The position numbers and the translations under genes were made by a program. From Bacteroidales bacterium (GTDB taxonomy: Bacteria; Bacteroidota; Bacteroidia; Bacteroidales; UBA932): DNA of 64,000 nucleotides. The notes under the pieces were generated by a model. That model was not told where the DNA came from, made no database searches, and was given only the letters and a program-made list of their open reading frames with translations. Shown piece by piece: positions 19,055 through 26,794 of this stretch. Location: NCBI GenBank assembly GCA_017469425.1, contig JAFUGJ010000101.1, positions 1-64,000 of the forward strand, given 5' to 3'. Position 1 is the stretch's first letter. The number at the start of each line of letters is the position of its first letter.

Positions 19055-20065
19055 TTAGTTCTTTTTCAAGGATTTCGTCTCTTTTTGCAAAGAATCGAGA
19101 TATGCTTTTTCTACAGGCGTTAACTCCCGGACTTGATACTTCCGGTATTCTGCGATGGCTTTTTCCCGGGCCTGTTGGTTGGATACACTGCCGGAACCGT
19201 CAAGGACCTTGGCACCGTTTGCTGACAGGATATTATCCAGCAAAACCCTGTAATCGTGCATAGTCATGGGTTTTCTCATCAAAGCCTGGTTCTCGGCGAA
19301 GTCGAAATAACCGGATACAAGGTTGTTGAGATACCGGAGTTCTGTCTCGCTCAAGTAGTTCTTGGCAACAGTGACATCGGCAAGCGTAGGATGCGAACCT
19401 TTGAAGGAAGTAAGCCCCATAAACTCCTTGTCAGAATCGGCCCGATTGTAAATTAGTTCGGCTGCCGTCTGCCCATGTGTTGCAAAATGAAATTTGTTCT
19501 GGACAATCTTGAAAAAGAGCCTGGTTTCCTCATCCGAAGCGTCATAGTCGATGCTGGTCGCATATAAATCCAGAACCTGACGATACAGAACTTTTTCGCT
19601 GGAGCGGATGTCCTTGATGGTATTAAGCAGGTCATACCAGTACTGACCGCCTCCGTTCCCTTTCAGCCGGTTTACATCCAGCGTCCATCCTTTGACGATG
19701 TATTCACGCAAGCGCTTCGTGGCCCACTGCCGGAAACGGGTTCCAGCGATGGAGTGAACCCTGTAACCGACGGATATGATTACATCAAGATTGTATAGAA
19801 GAACTTCTTGATTCTGCATTTTGCCTGCAATAGCACCATGAGGAGTGGTTGTTCGGAATTTCCGAACAACCACTGATTTCTCCAGCTCTCCCTCTTTGAA
19901 AATATTGGAAATATGTTCGCTGATTGTGGATTTAGCTTTGTTGAATAATAGACATAGCTGCTCTTGAGTCAGCCATACGGTTTCATTCTCTAAACGCACA
20001 TCCAGATGTACATTTCCATCCTCGGACTGGTAAAGGATTATTTCCCCTTTATCTTTTCCCTCCAT
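19055..20065 (-). CDS. RhuM family protein
   Basis: A 336-residue protein of the virulence RhuM family. The N-terminus (QSEDGNVHLDVRLENETVWLT, then a helix-turn-helix-like LCLLFNKAKSTISEHISNIF) and the conserved YNLDVIISVGYRV and GTRFRQWAT motifs are typical. The family is common on islands and mobile elements in many phyla; its function is unknown, and a DNA-binding or defence-related role is only suggested by the N-terminal motif. ATG at 20065 is chosen because the frame's upstream option is TTG (20077). It has its own promoter and lies in the segment bounded by hairpin copies A and B. Confidence 0.88.
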   Translation of the reverse strand: MEGKDKGEIILYQSEDGNVHLDVRLENETVWLTQEQLCLLFNKAKSTISEHISNIFKEGELEKSVVVRKFRTTTPHGAIAGKMQNQEVLLYNLDVIISVGYRVHSIAGTRFRQWATKRLREYIVKGWTLDVNRLKGNGGGQYWYDLLNTIKDIRSSEKVLYRQVLDLYATSIDYDASDEETRLFFKIVQNKFHFATHGQTAAELIYNRADSDKEFMGLTSFKGSHPTLADVTVAKNYLSETELRYLNNLVSGYFDFAENQALMRKPMTMHDYRVLLDNILSANGAKVLDGSGSVSNQQAREKAIAEYRKYQVRELTPVEKAYLDSLQKETKSLKKN

Positions 20066-20109
20066 AGCGATAAGCAATAGGGCGCTTGGTTCTCACCCTG
20101 ATTGACATC

Positions 20110-20140
20110 CAAAGATAATCACAAGAAAATGCAAATCCAA
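20110..20140 (-). promoter_or_regulatory. Promoter of the RhuM-family gene
   Basis: On the minus strand TTG (complement of 20138-20140), 20 nt spacer, TATCTTTG (complement of 20110-20117), about 45 nt before the ATG at 20065. Confidence 0.55.
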
Positions 20141-20170
20141 GTGATTGCAGCTTCGTAATCACTTGGATTT
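20133..20170 (-). terminator. Inverted repeat after the M64 gene, probable terminator
   Basis: Perfect 14-bp arms (20133-20146 and 20157-20170) with a 10-nt loop. Read on the minus strand it follows the M64 stop by about 45 nt and is followed by GCATTTTC. It overlaps the -33 region of the RhuM promoter. Confidence 0.65.
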
Positions 20171-20189
20171 GTTGATAGTTTTACTTCGC

Positions 20190-20217
20190 TGTCATTCTGA
20201 GCGAAGCGAAGAATCTA
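20190..20217. repeat. Widespread dispersed repeat TGTCATTCTGAGCGAAGCGAAGAATC
   Basis: Matches a short imperfect palindrome (CTGAGCGAAGCGAAG core) that recurs in intergenic DNA of many unrelated bacterial genomes. The stop codon of the M64 gene (complement of 20215-20217) lies at its edge, so the repeat may have set the present end of that gene. Confidence 0.6.
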
Positions 20218-23200
20218 TTTCCCCTTCTGCAGCTCTTCTCTCCAACCGTGACCTACCACAACCGGGGCCGGGAGCGGCGGCAGCGGTTTGGAGAGACGCG
20301 CCTTCGCAGCCTGAGTTTTGCGGCGCTGGATGGCGGCAGGAGTGCGGTTCACTGCATCGTAGGCCACGAAGTCTTCGTAACTGCCTTCCCATGATTCGCC
20401 GTAGGCCAGCTTTCCGATTCGGTACCAGATGGCGTATCGGCTGGGGGCGTTGAATCCGCCGGTATTGGTGTTCATGATACTGTTCACAGTTGGACGCCAA
20501 ACGCCAGTCCAATAAGTGAGACCGCCTTCGTAGCAACCAAGACCTTCGCCTGAATAACGAGGGTCACCAAGGAACTGCGACCATTTCACCTGAGCCGGGT
20601 CGCTCGTAAAGTCAACATTCTTCCACCAGCCGTAAGCCTCATTGACTTTGGTGTTGGCAATGGCATCCGCCGAAATTGCTCCATTATACTCGTATGCATA
20701 CTCATCAGCCAGTTTGGAGAAGCCGTGACCGCCAGCCTCGTGGGATACGAGTCCGTTGAAAATATCGGTATCGCTGTTTGTGGGGAAATAGGCAATGGAA
20801 AGTCCGCTACCATAGTTGCCCGATGATGGATAATACATGTAGCAGGTACCGGCGTAGGCGTTTTCATTCATCATGACGATGATGACAGCATCGTCCAGTC
20901 TGTCTTCGCTGATGGCTTTCTTGGCATATTCAATGACCTTTGAGTCGTCTCCATAGATGTATGTGCCATCACCATGAGCAGTGGAAAGTGCTTGGCCACT
21001 ATGTTCATAGCCTTCGGTGGCCGATACGACATTCACTGTATAGACATTGAAGCGGTCTTTCATTGACTTGTAAGGCTCCTCTGAGAAGAACGCATCAGCA
21101 GCTTTCTGCATTATGTTGGCGTATGTGCCGTCTGCTATCTGCCGGTCAGAGAAGCCATCTCCCATCAAAACGAGGTCTATGCCAGTGCCAATGGTTGACT
21201 GTTGGAGGGTTGATGTTGCGCCGTCTGAGGAATAGTCTGAGGACTGATACCAATCAACAACGATATTTTCTGCAAGAAACTGAGACAGATCTAGCGTACT
21301 TATAAGATTTGACCAAACAACCTTTGAATTACTATCTACGACTGTAATTGCGGGGGAGCCTGTATACCACAGTGGATAACTGACTATTTCGTAATCAGGG
21401 TCAACGCTTTTATAAAAATAGTTTCCTTCTTGGGAATAACAAAAATTTATCCAGGGAGTTTCGGATGCACGAATCTCATCAACACTATCGCCTGTCCATG
21501 CAATCATTCCCACTCCCTTATCCTTATACTCATTAAACAAATGAATCATTGTTTTGGTCATATCAGTATTTTCCCCTGGACGCCACTGCATCAAAATAGT
21601 GTACTGATTAGCCGTATAGATATCCTTCGCAACTATCTGTTCACCATCAATATCAGTGGTAATAAATACAGGTGCATTGAAAGTAATTTCATTCAAGTCA
21701 AATTGATTCCCTGGAAGAATCTCTCCCCATTGATACATAAACCAGGGGGAAGACTTTACCGATTCTGGGATTATGCCTGAAAGATGATTCCCGGATAAAG
21801 TTAAATCGTGTAGTCTATTTAAATATGAAAAAGACTCAGGGATAGTACCGATAAGGTTATTACCCCTAAGATCTAAAGTCTCGAGTTGATTCAGAGTACC
21901 GAGCGATTCGGGAATAACGCCAGTCAAGCCGCATGAACCAAATAATAGTCGCTGTAACTGTTGTAATTCTGAAATCCATGAAGGAATTTGTAATCCATCC
22001 ATCCGTGTCAGTGAAAAGTCCAATGTCCTAAGATTCTTTAATTCGCGAATTTGCTCAGGCATTTCATTTAATACACCCATATGGTATTCCAAGTATTTCA
22101 AGTTGGGAATAGAACATATTCCTATCGGGAAAGATTTAAAAACAATTGAAATACTAGACAAGTTAGTAAGGGGAGTAAAAGTCGGTTTTACATCTTCCAA
22201 ATCAGCTCCGCCTATAAACAAATAGTACAATTTGCTTAGTTTATCTATTTCTTGCGGGATTACTTTAGTTCGATGACCGCAAAGTGTAAGTTCCATTAGG
22301 TTTTTCAAATTGCCTATTTCCGATGGAAATGATGTGATATTATCATCTTCAAGCCGTAAGGCTTTCAGATTTACCAATTCACCTAATGAGGCTGGCACAT
22401 CACCTCTCATGCCGATATACTGTAGGGAAAGATTGCCAACATTTCCGTTCTCATCTGTATGAACCCCATACCATTCTCCAACCGGCTTATCCGAACACCA
22501 GTTCTCATTATTTGTCCAATTGTCACCATCCAAAGCATTATAAATAGCTATCAGTGCTTCACGCTCAAGTGCAAGCTGATAATCATGATTGGGTCCTTGT
22601 TCGATTAAGTATGGAAGGATAATCGCTCCGTCTTCACTTTTGATAACCACCGTGGCGCTCCTTTTAGTGCCGGTATTCGATTGAACAATCAGTCCTATCG
22701 TCTGTTTCTCCATCGCCTTGGTCTCCGGAGCAACGCTAATCCAACTCTGAGCATCTTCAGGGATGACGATGTGGCAAGGAACATTGGCGAAGAACTCCAG
22801 CGTGACCTCGCCGCCTTCGTTGGAGACTTCCTTGGTAGTATTCTCCTCAACCTCAATAGCTTCCGCCTCAAAATTCAGCGTGCGCATAATGGCCTGGCTG
22901 CCATTAGAAACAAGCACCACAACCTTGCTGTATTCATCAATTGTCGCGCCTGTCTTAACCTGAAGCGCCCCCGTCTTGGCATCGGTCTTTACGACCTTCA
23001 CCTTGATATCGACCGAACTCAATGCCTCAATAGTGATGTCGTCAATGCCGGAGGTAATAGTATAATGAATATTGCGGGTAGCGTTGGTGCCCATCACCAC
23101 AAGGTCTGCCGAATCAAACTCTATGCTCAGCGCAGCAGCACGACGAATGACAAAAGTCTGGCCGTCGCTTGTAACAAATGTCACTTCCGTTTCGGTCACA

Positions 23201-24681
23201 TTCACGCTCTGGAACATACTGTCGCCGTCTTTGCCGTCAATTCCGTCTTTCCCATCTCTTCCATCCTGACCATTCTCGCCTGTAGCTTTGCCCAACTGGG
23301 TCCAGGTAGTACCGTTGTCTGTGGAAACATACCAGTAGCCGTCTTCAATCTTCAATTGAGGCGTGATGCCGTCTTTACCGTCCTGCCCATTCTGGCCATT
23401 CTCTCCGTCCTTGCCGGGGACACCGTCTTCCCCGTCCTGACCATCCTTTCCGTCTTGGCCGTTTGCTCCGTTCTTACCATCAGTTCCTACGGCTTTGACC
23501 TTCTGGCCGTTGCTGTCAAGAAGCCACTGCCCGTCAAGGGTCCAGTACCAGATGCCGTCGGTATCCTGCTTCACTCCAATCACCGGCGTGTGACCGTCCT
23601 GACCATTTGTCCCATCCTTGCCATCGGCCCCATCTTTTCCTTGATAGATAGTTACAGAACCACTCTTTGTGAAGTTGATGATGTACCCAACCTCCTTGCC
23701 GTCCTCTATAATGGGAAGAATTGCCGTGATATAGTCATTGTTCTGCAGAGCGTAAACAATAGTCTGCAACGCTTCAATGTTGGAATTCATCTGATTCACA
23801 AGGGTCCTGAGCTGTTCAAAAGCATACCAGGTAGGGATTGTGAGAACAGTTCCATCCATTAAAGTGAACACAATGTAATCACTGTTAGAGGTATCTATGC
23901 TAGTAAACATTGAATCTCCAGTTAGGCCGATTGCTCCGTCCTTGCCATCAACACCGTCCTTACCATCCTTGCCGTCTTCGCCTGTGGCTTTGCCCAGTTG
24001 GGTCCAGGTGGCACCGTTGTCTGTGGAAACATACCAGTAGCCGTCCTCAATCTTTAACTGAGGGGTGATGCCATCTTTCCCGTCTTGTCCATTCTGACCG
24101 TTCTCTCCGTCCTTGCCGGGGGCGCCGTCTTTACCATCCTGACCATCCTTTCCGTCTTGGCCGTTTGCTCCGTTCTTACCATCAGTTCCTACGGCTTTGA
24201 CCTTCTGGCCGTTGCTGTCAAGCAGCCACTGCCCGTCAAGGGTCCAGTACCAGATGCCGTCGGTATCCTGCTTCACTCCAATCACCGGCGTGTGACCGTC
24301 CTGACCATTCGTCCCGTCCTTGCCATCTCTGCCATTGGTGCCGTCCTTTCCGTCAGCACCGTCTTTGCCATCGGCCCCATCCTGACCATGATAGATGGTG
24401 ATGGGATTGCCCTTGGCGAAGGTGATGGTGTAGCCGACGGTCTTGCCACCCTCGGTAATGGGGTTGACCGAAGTGATGTAGTCGCCGGTCTGCAATGCAG
24501 AGACGATGCCCTGCAGGGAGGAGATGTTGCTGTTCATCTCGCCGCAGAGTTTCTCCAACGCCGATACGCGCTTTTCAAGGTCGTTCAAGCGCTCGTTGAC
24601 ATCCATGATTTCCTGCTGGCAGGAAGCGAGGGCAAGCATCGTGAGGAATGCTGCCAGAATAATTTTGATGCGTGTTATCAT
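20215..24681 (-). CDS. Giant surface lipoprotein: DUF4988, Gly-X-Y repeats, BACON, LRR, M64 peptidase
   Basis: Lipoprotein of 1488 residues; lipobox ALASC with Cys21. Order: DUF4988-like coiled coil (22-95), Gly-X-Y collagen-like stretches with embedded YWTLDGQW and GYWYVSTDNG modules (98-258), a second copy of the whole unit (285-487), a linker, a BACON-like domain (about 610-697), leucine-rich repeats (about 700-985), a possible thioredoxin-like domain without paired cysteines (about 1003-1135), and a M64 (IgA-peptidase-like) domain with zinc motif HEAGGH (1314-1319) followed by GFSKLADEY. The proenzyme order suggests a long stalk presenting the protease. The LRR part is markedly more AT-rich than both ends, so the gene looks assembled from parts. 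It has its own promoter and a structured leader. Confidence 0.9.
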   Translation of the reverse strand: MITRIKIILAAFLTMLALASCQQEIMDVNERLNDLEKRVSALEKLCGEMNSNISSLQGIVSALQTGDYITSVNPITEGGKTVGYTITFAKGNPITIYHGQDGADGKDGADGKDGTNGRDGKDGTNGQDGHTPVIGVKQDTDGIWYWTLDGQWLLDSNGQKVKAVGTDGKNGANGQDGKDGQDGKDGAPGKDGENGQNGQDGKDGITPQLKIEDGYWYVSTDNGATWTQLGKATGEDGKDGKDGVDGKDGAIGLTGDSMFTSIDTSNSDYIVFTLMDGTVLTIPTWYAFEQLRTLVNQMNSNIEALQTIVYALQNNDYITAILPIIEDGKEVGYIINFTKSGSVTIYQGKDGADGKDGTNGQDGHTPVIGVKQDTDGIWYWTLDGQWLLDSNGQKVKAVGTDGKNGANGQDGKDGQDGEDGVPGKDGENGQNGQDGKDGITPQLKIEDGYWYVSTDNGTTWTQLGKATGENGQDGRDGKDGIDGKDGDSMFQSVNVTETEVTFVTSDGQTFVIRRAAALSIEFDSADLVVMGTNATRNIHYTITSGIDDITIEALSSVDIKVKVVKTDAKTGALQVKTGATIDEYSKVVVLVSNGSQAIMRTLNFEAEAIEVEENTTKEVSNEGGEVTLEFFANVPCHIVIPEDAQSWISVAPETKAMEKQTIGLIVQSNTGTKRSATVVIKSEDGAIILPYLIEQGPNHDYQLALEREALIAIYNALDGDNWTNNENWCSDKPVGEWYGVHTDENGNVGNLSLQYIGMRGDVPASLGELVNLKALRLEDDNITSFPSEIGNLKNLMELTLCGHRTKVIPQEIDKLSKLYYLFIGGADLEDVKPTFTPLTNLSSISIVFKSFPIGICSIPNLKYLEYHMGVLNEMPEQIRELKNLRTLDFSLTRMDGLQIPSWISELQQLQRLLFGSCGLTGVIPESLGTLNQLETLDLRGNNLIGTIPESFSYLNRLHDLTLSGNHLSGIIPESVKSSPWFMYQWGEILPGNQFDLNEITFNAPVFITTDIDGEQIVAKDIYTANQYTILMQWRPGENTDMTKTMIHLFNEYKDKGVGMIAWTGDSVDEIRASETPWINFCYSQEGNYFYKSVDPDYEIVSYPLWYTGSPAITVVDSNSKVVWSNLISTLDLSQFLAENIVVDWYQSSDYSSDGATSTLQQSTIGTGIDLVLMGDGFSDRQIADGTYANIMQKAADAFFSEEPYKSMKDRFNVYTVNVVSATEGYEHSGQALSTAHGDGTYIYGDDSKVIEYAKKAISEDRLDDAVIIVMMNENAYAGTCYMYYPSSGNYGSGLSIAYFPTNSDTDIFNGLVSHEAGGHGFSKLADEYAYEYNGAISADAIANTKVNEAYGWWKNVDFTSDPAQVKWSQFLGDPRYSGEGLGCYEGGLTYWTGVWRPTVNSIMNTNTGGFNAPSRYAIWYRIGKLAYGESWEGSYEDFVAYDAVNRTPAAIQRRKTQAAKARLSKPLPPLPAPVVVGHGWREELQKGK
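23279..24309 (-). repeat. Internal long repeat in the M64 gene, period 700 bp
   Basis: The stretch 23279-23609 recurs nearly identically at 23979-24309. It encodes the ATG(E)-GYWYVSTDNG-Gly-X-Y-YWTLDGQWLLDSNGQ block. High similarity at synonymous sites points to recent duplication or gene conversion and predicts copy-number variation between strains. Confidence 0.88.
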
Positions 24682-24715
24682 ATTTTGTGAGTTCTTGTTT
24701 CCTCCTATACATAAA

Positions 24716-24790
24716 GTGTGAGCCTCTCGGGTCTTATCCTAGCGAGGGCTCTGGAAAGCCTGTAAAGAGAATAAGGGAATCAGCTCACAC
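24716..24790 (-). ncRNA. Candidate structured 5' leader of the M64 gene
   Basis: An 8-bp closing stem, GTGTGAGC (24716-24723) with GCTCACAC (24783-24790), encloses 59 nt that can fold further (a CCTCG...CGAGAGG arm and a GGCT...AGCC arm on the minus strand). It sits in a leader of about 240 nt between the promoter at 24930-24960 and the ATG at 24681. No known riboswitch class was recognised. Confidence 0.45.
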
Positions 24791-24929
24791 CGCTATATGG
24801 AGGGAAAACCCACAATACAGCCAATGCAAGCGTCTCACTATATCCCGTCTTTACAATGAATTATCCAGATTCTCGCTACGGAACAAGCTTAACGCTCAAA
24901 TATGTACGCGCACCTTGCGGTGAGCATGG

Positions 24930-24960
24930 CAAAATTAACCAAAGTTTTGCAGATATACAA
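24930..24960 (-). promoter_or_regulatory. Promoter of the M64 surface protein gene
   Basis: Minus strand TTG (complement of 24958-24960), 20 nt spacer, TAATTTTG (complement of 24930-24937). It implies a leader of about 240 nt; apart from the candidate fold at 24716-24790, nothing else is seen in 24682-25006. Confidence 0.5.
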
Positions 24961-25006
24961 TAATAGCAGGCGCATCCGTTATAGCTTGTATATCAGGTGT
25001 TTACTA

Positions 25007-25047
25007 AAGAACTATCGCTCATTTCGGGCGATAGTTCTTCGTTAAAT
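25007..25047 (+). repeat. Hairpin repeat, copy B
   Basis: Same 41-nt element as 18807-18847 with one loop mismatch: 12-bp arms 25007-25018 and 25028-25039, then CGTTAAAT. It lies upstream of the M64 gene promoter and closes the accessory segment opened by copy A. Confidence 0.85.
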
Positions 25048-25133
25048 TATTGATATTTAGCTATTTGAGTTTTCCGAGCGCTCTCAGATGACGCACAATC
25101 CTGGCATTTCACCGACGGAGGATTGTCCGTATT

Positions 25134-26006
25134 TTAAAGATGTGTGGTAAGCAATTTAAGCGTATTTCCGTCGGGGATGAAACTCACCTCGCTCTCTCCC
25201 ATTATGAGAAGGGCTTCGCCTGCGGCAATGGCAACCGGGTCGGAACCGTAAACCTGCACATGCCCGGAGCCTTCCAGTCCCATTACAACCAGGAAGTTCT
25301 TGCCGGTAAGCCCGAAAAGATCCTTGGTGAAGGGCTTGCTTAGTTCATACACGGATGTTACGAAGTAGGGGCACTCCACAACCTGCATTTCGGCATCGGG
25401 AACCCTTTCGTAAGCGGTCTTATAGGAAGGATGGACTTTGTAGTCGATGACATCCTTGGCGAGTTCGGTATGGAGCTGGCGGGGTTTCCCGTCGAGCCCG
25501 GGGCGGTTGTAGTCGAAGATGCGGTAAGTGATGTCGGATGTCTCCTGAATCTCTGCGATGTAGCATCCTCCGCAGATGGCATGAACCCTTCCTGCAGGCA
25601 GGTAGAACACATCTCCTTTTTGGGTAGGATGATTCGCCAGCACCTCGGTAATCCTTCCTTCTGCAACCAGCCGTACATATTCTTCGGGCGTAATCTCCCT
25701 GCTCATCCCTGAATACAGATGCGCTCCGGGTGCGGCATCAATCATATACCACATTTCCGTCTTGCCACGGCAGCCGTGACGCTCCCGTGCAACATCATCG
25801 TTCGGGTGCACCTGAATGCTCAGGTCCTGCCTGGCATCTATGAATTTTATGAGCAGCGGAAACTCCTCCCCATACAGTTCATTCAGGGTTTTCCCGTCGG
25901 CAGGGCCTCCCGTTACTTTCGTTTCATTTCCCTTCACCCCCGACAGCACCCAGTTCTCGGTGCCCCATACCAGGGTCTTCAGTATCGGTTGAAATCTATA
26001 TATCAT
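25134..26006 (-). CDS. manA: Class I mannose-6-phosphate isomerase
   Basis: Interconverts mannose 6-phosphate and fructose 6-phosphate, linking mannose use and GDP-mannose supply. The 290-residue length and sequence fit the short type I isomerase (cupin). Zinc ligands are visible in QVHPND, KTEMWY and the later GRVHAI motif; the conserved FDYNRPG segment with arginine near the active site is also present. It is preceded by a 93-nt gap with an inverted repeat and no clear promoter. An inverted repeat with ACAATCCT/AGGATTGT arms lies just downstream. Confidence 0.93.
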   Translation of the reverse strand: MIYRFQPILKTLVWGTENWVLSGVKGNETKVTGGPADGKTLNELYGEEFPLLIKFIDARQDLSIQVHPNDDVARERHGCRGKTEMWYMIDAAPGAHLYSGMSREITPEEYVRLVAEGRITEVLANHPTQKGDVFYLPAGRVHAICGGCYIAEIQETSDITYRIFDYNRPGLDGKPRQLHTELAKDVIDYKVHPSYKTAYERVPDAEMQVVECPYFVTSVYELSKPFTKDLFGLTGKNFLVVMGLEGSGHVQVYGSDPVAIAAGEALLIMGESEVSFIPDGNTLKLLTTHL

Positions 26007-26040
26007 TGCAGCACTTAACTAATTTATTTTCAGTATCTTA

Positions 26041-26081
26041 CCGGACAACAAATCGGTAAAATCCGCCGATTTGTTCCCCGG
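26041..26081. repeat. Inverted repeat between the holin-like gene and manA
   Basis: AACAAATCGG (26047-26056) and CCGATTTGTT (26066-26075) form a perfect 10-bp stem, with CCGG/CCGG (26041-26044, 26078-26081) able to extend it. No T run follows on either strand, so termination is uncertain. Confidence 0.55.
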
Positions 26082-26099
26082 CAAATATTTGATATTCAA

Positions 26100-26534
26100 T
26101 CATTTGCGTGCTGCAAGTTTTAGGAAGATACGGAGTACTTGCAGCCCGAGGCGGCCAAGAGCGGACGAATCGCCGTTTTCGGCGTCCTGGAGACGGACGG
26201 CGTTGAGTTCTTCGCTGCGCACGAGTTCTTTGTAGCCCGGCTTGTCGCTAAGGATGCGCACGAAGGTGCCGCGGAACATGCTCCCCCGGCAGAGGAAAAG
26301 CACCAGGAGGATAAGCAGCAGGGCTCCGGCCACAATGAGGGCGCCCAGGGCGTAGTTGCCGAGGGCCTGTCCGATGAAGAGGATGCCAGCAAATGCGAGT
26401 GCGCTCAGGGCGAGTATGCCGATGGCGATTATCAGAATCCAGGCAACCAGGATGCCGAGGGCCTTTGAGCCGCTGTCGGCGCCTTTCAGTTTCAGTTGCT
26501 CAATGCGCAGGTCGATGTAGTCTTTGGTGCTCAT
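26100..26534 (-). CDS. Holin-X-like (putative phage holin family) membrane protein
   Basis: A 144-residue inner-membrane protein with two long hydrophobic segments (about 25-50 and 56-83) and a charged, helical C-terminus. It resembles the 'phage holin family / holin superfamily III' proteins that are encoded on ordinary chromosomes next to YtxH-like genes. No phage genes are nearby, so lysis is unlikely; an envelope-stress role is usual speculation. Its ATG overlaps the stop of the YtxH gene (26531-26534), so the two are translationally coupled. Confidence 0.75.
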   Translation of the reverse strand: MSTKDYIDLRIEQLKLKGADSGSKALGILVAWILIIAIGILALSALAFAGILFIGQALGNYALGALIVAGALLLILLVLFLCRGSMFRGTFVRILSDKPGYKELVRSEELNAVRLQDAENGDSSALGRLGLQVLRIFLKLAARK

Positions 26535-26791
26535 ACGGCTGCGTCCCGGGGTTGCTCTGGCGATTCTTCCCTGTCGATGGCGTTCTCAAGTGCATCCAGA
26601 CCTTTGGAAACTGCATCCATTGCGCTGTCGGCAAATTCGCCAGCCTTGTTCTTGACTTTTTCACCAAGGTCGTCCATGGTCTGCCGGATGCGTTCTTTGT
26701 CTTCCTTGCCTTTGTCGGAAAGCAGATATGCCGCTCCGATTGCACCGAGTGCGAGACCGGCCATGAATCCGAAAAATGAGTTGTTTGCCAT
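26531..26791 (-). CDS. YtxH domain protein
   Basis: An 86-residue protein with an N-terminal glycine-rich membrane segment (GFMAGLALGAIGAAYLLS, about 8-25) and an amphipathic helical tail rich in Lys, Asp and Glu, the pattern of YtxH/general-stress proteins. It starts 3 nt after the rnr stop and overlaps the holin-like gene by 4 nt, making a rnr-ytxH-holin transcript. Function is unknown; related genes respond to envelope or salt stress in other bacteria. Confidence 0.8.
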   Translation of the reverse strand: MANNSFFGFMAGLALGAIGAAYLLSDKGKEDKERIRQTMDDLGEKVKNKAGEFADSAMDAVSKGLDALENAIDREESPEQPRDAAV

Positions 26792-26794
26792 ATC

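Noticed and set aside
18850..19263. 137-codon plus-strand frame after gpmA
   Set aside because: Runs antisense into the RhuM gene and contains no protein-like features.
23220..24400. Regular short repeats considered as a CRISPR array
   Set aside because: Units are Gly-X-Y codons in a continuous coding frame, with no unique equal-length spacers or cas genes.
22681..24690. Plus-strand frames opposite the Gly-X-Y repeats
   Set aside because: Low-complexity complements of the collagen-like repeats (LTILSVLA type); no independent support.
26100..26534. Holin-like gene as sign of a prophage
   Set aside because: No other phage genes nearby and it is coupled to ytxH and rnr, a chromosomal arrangement.
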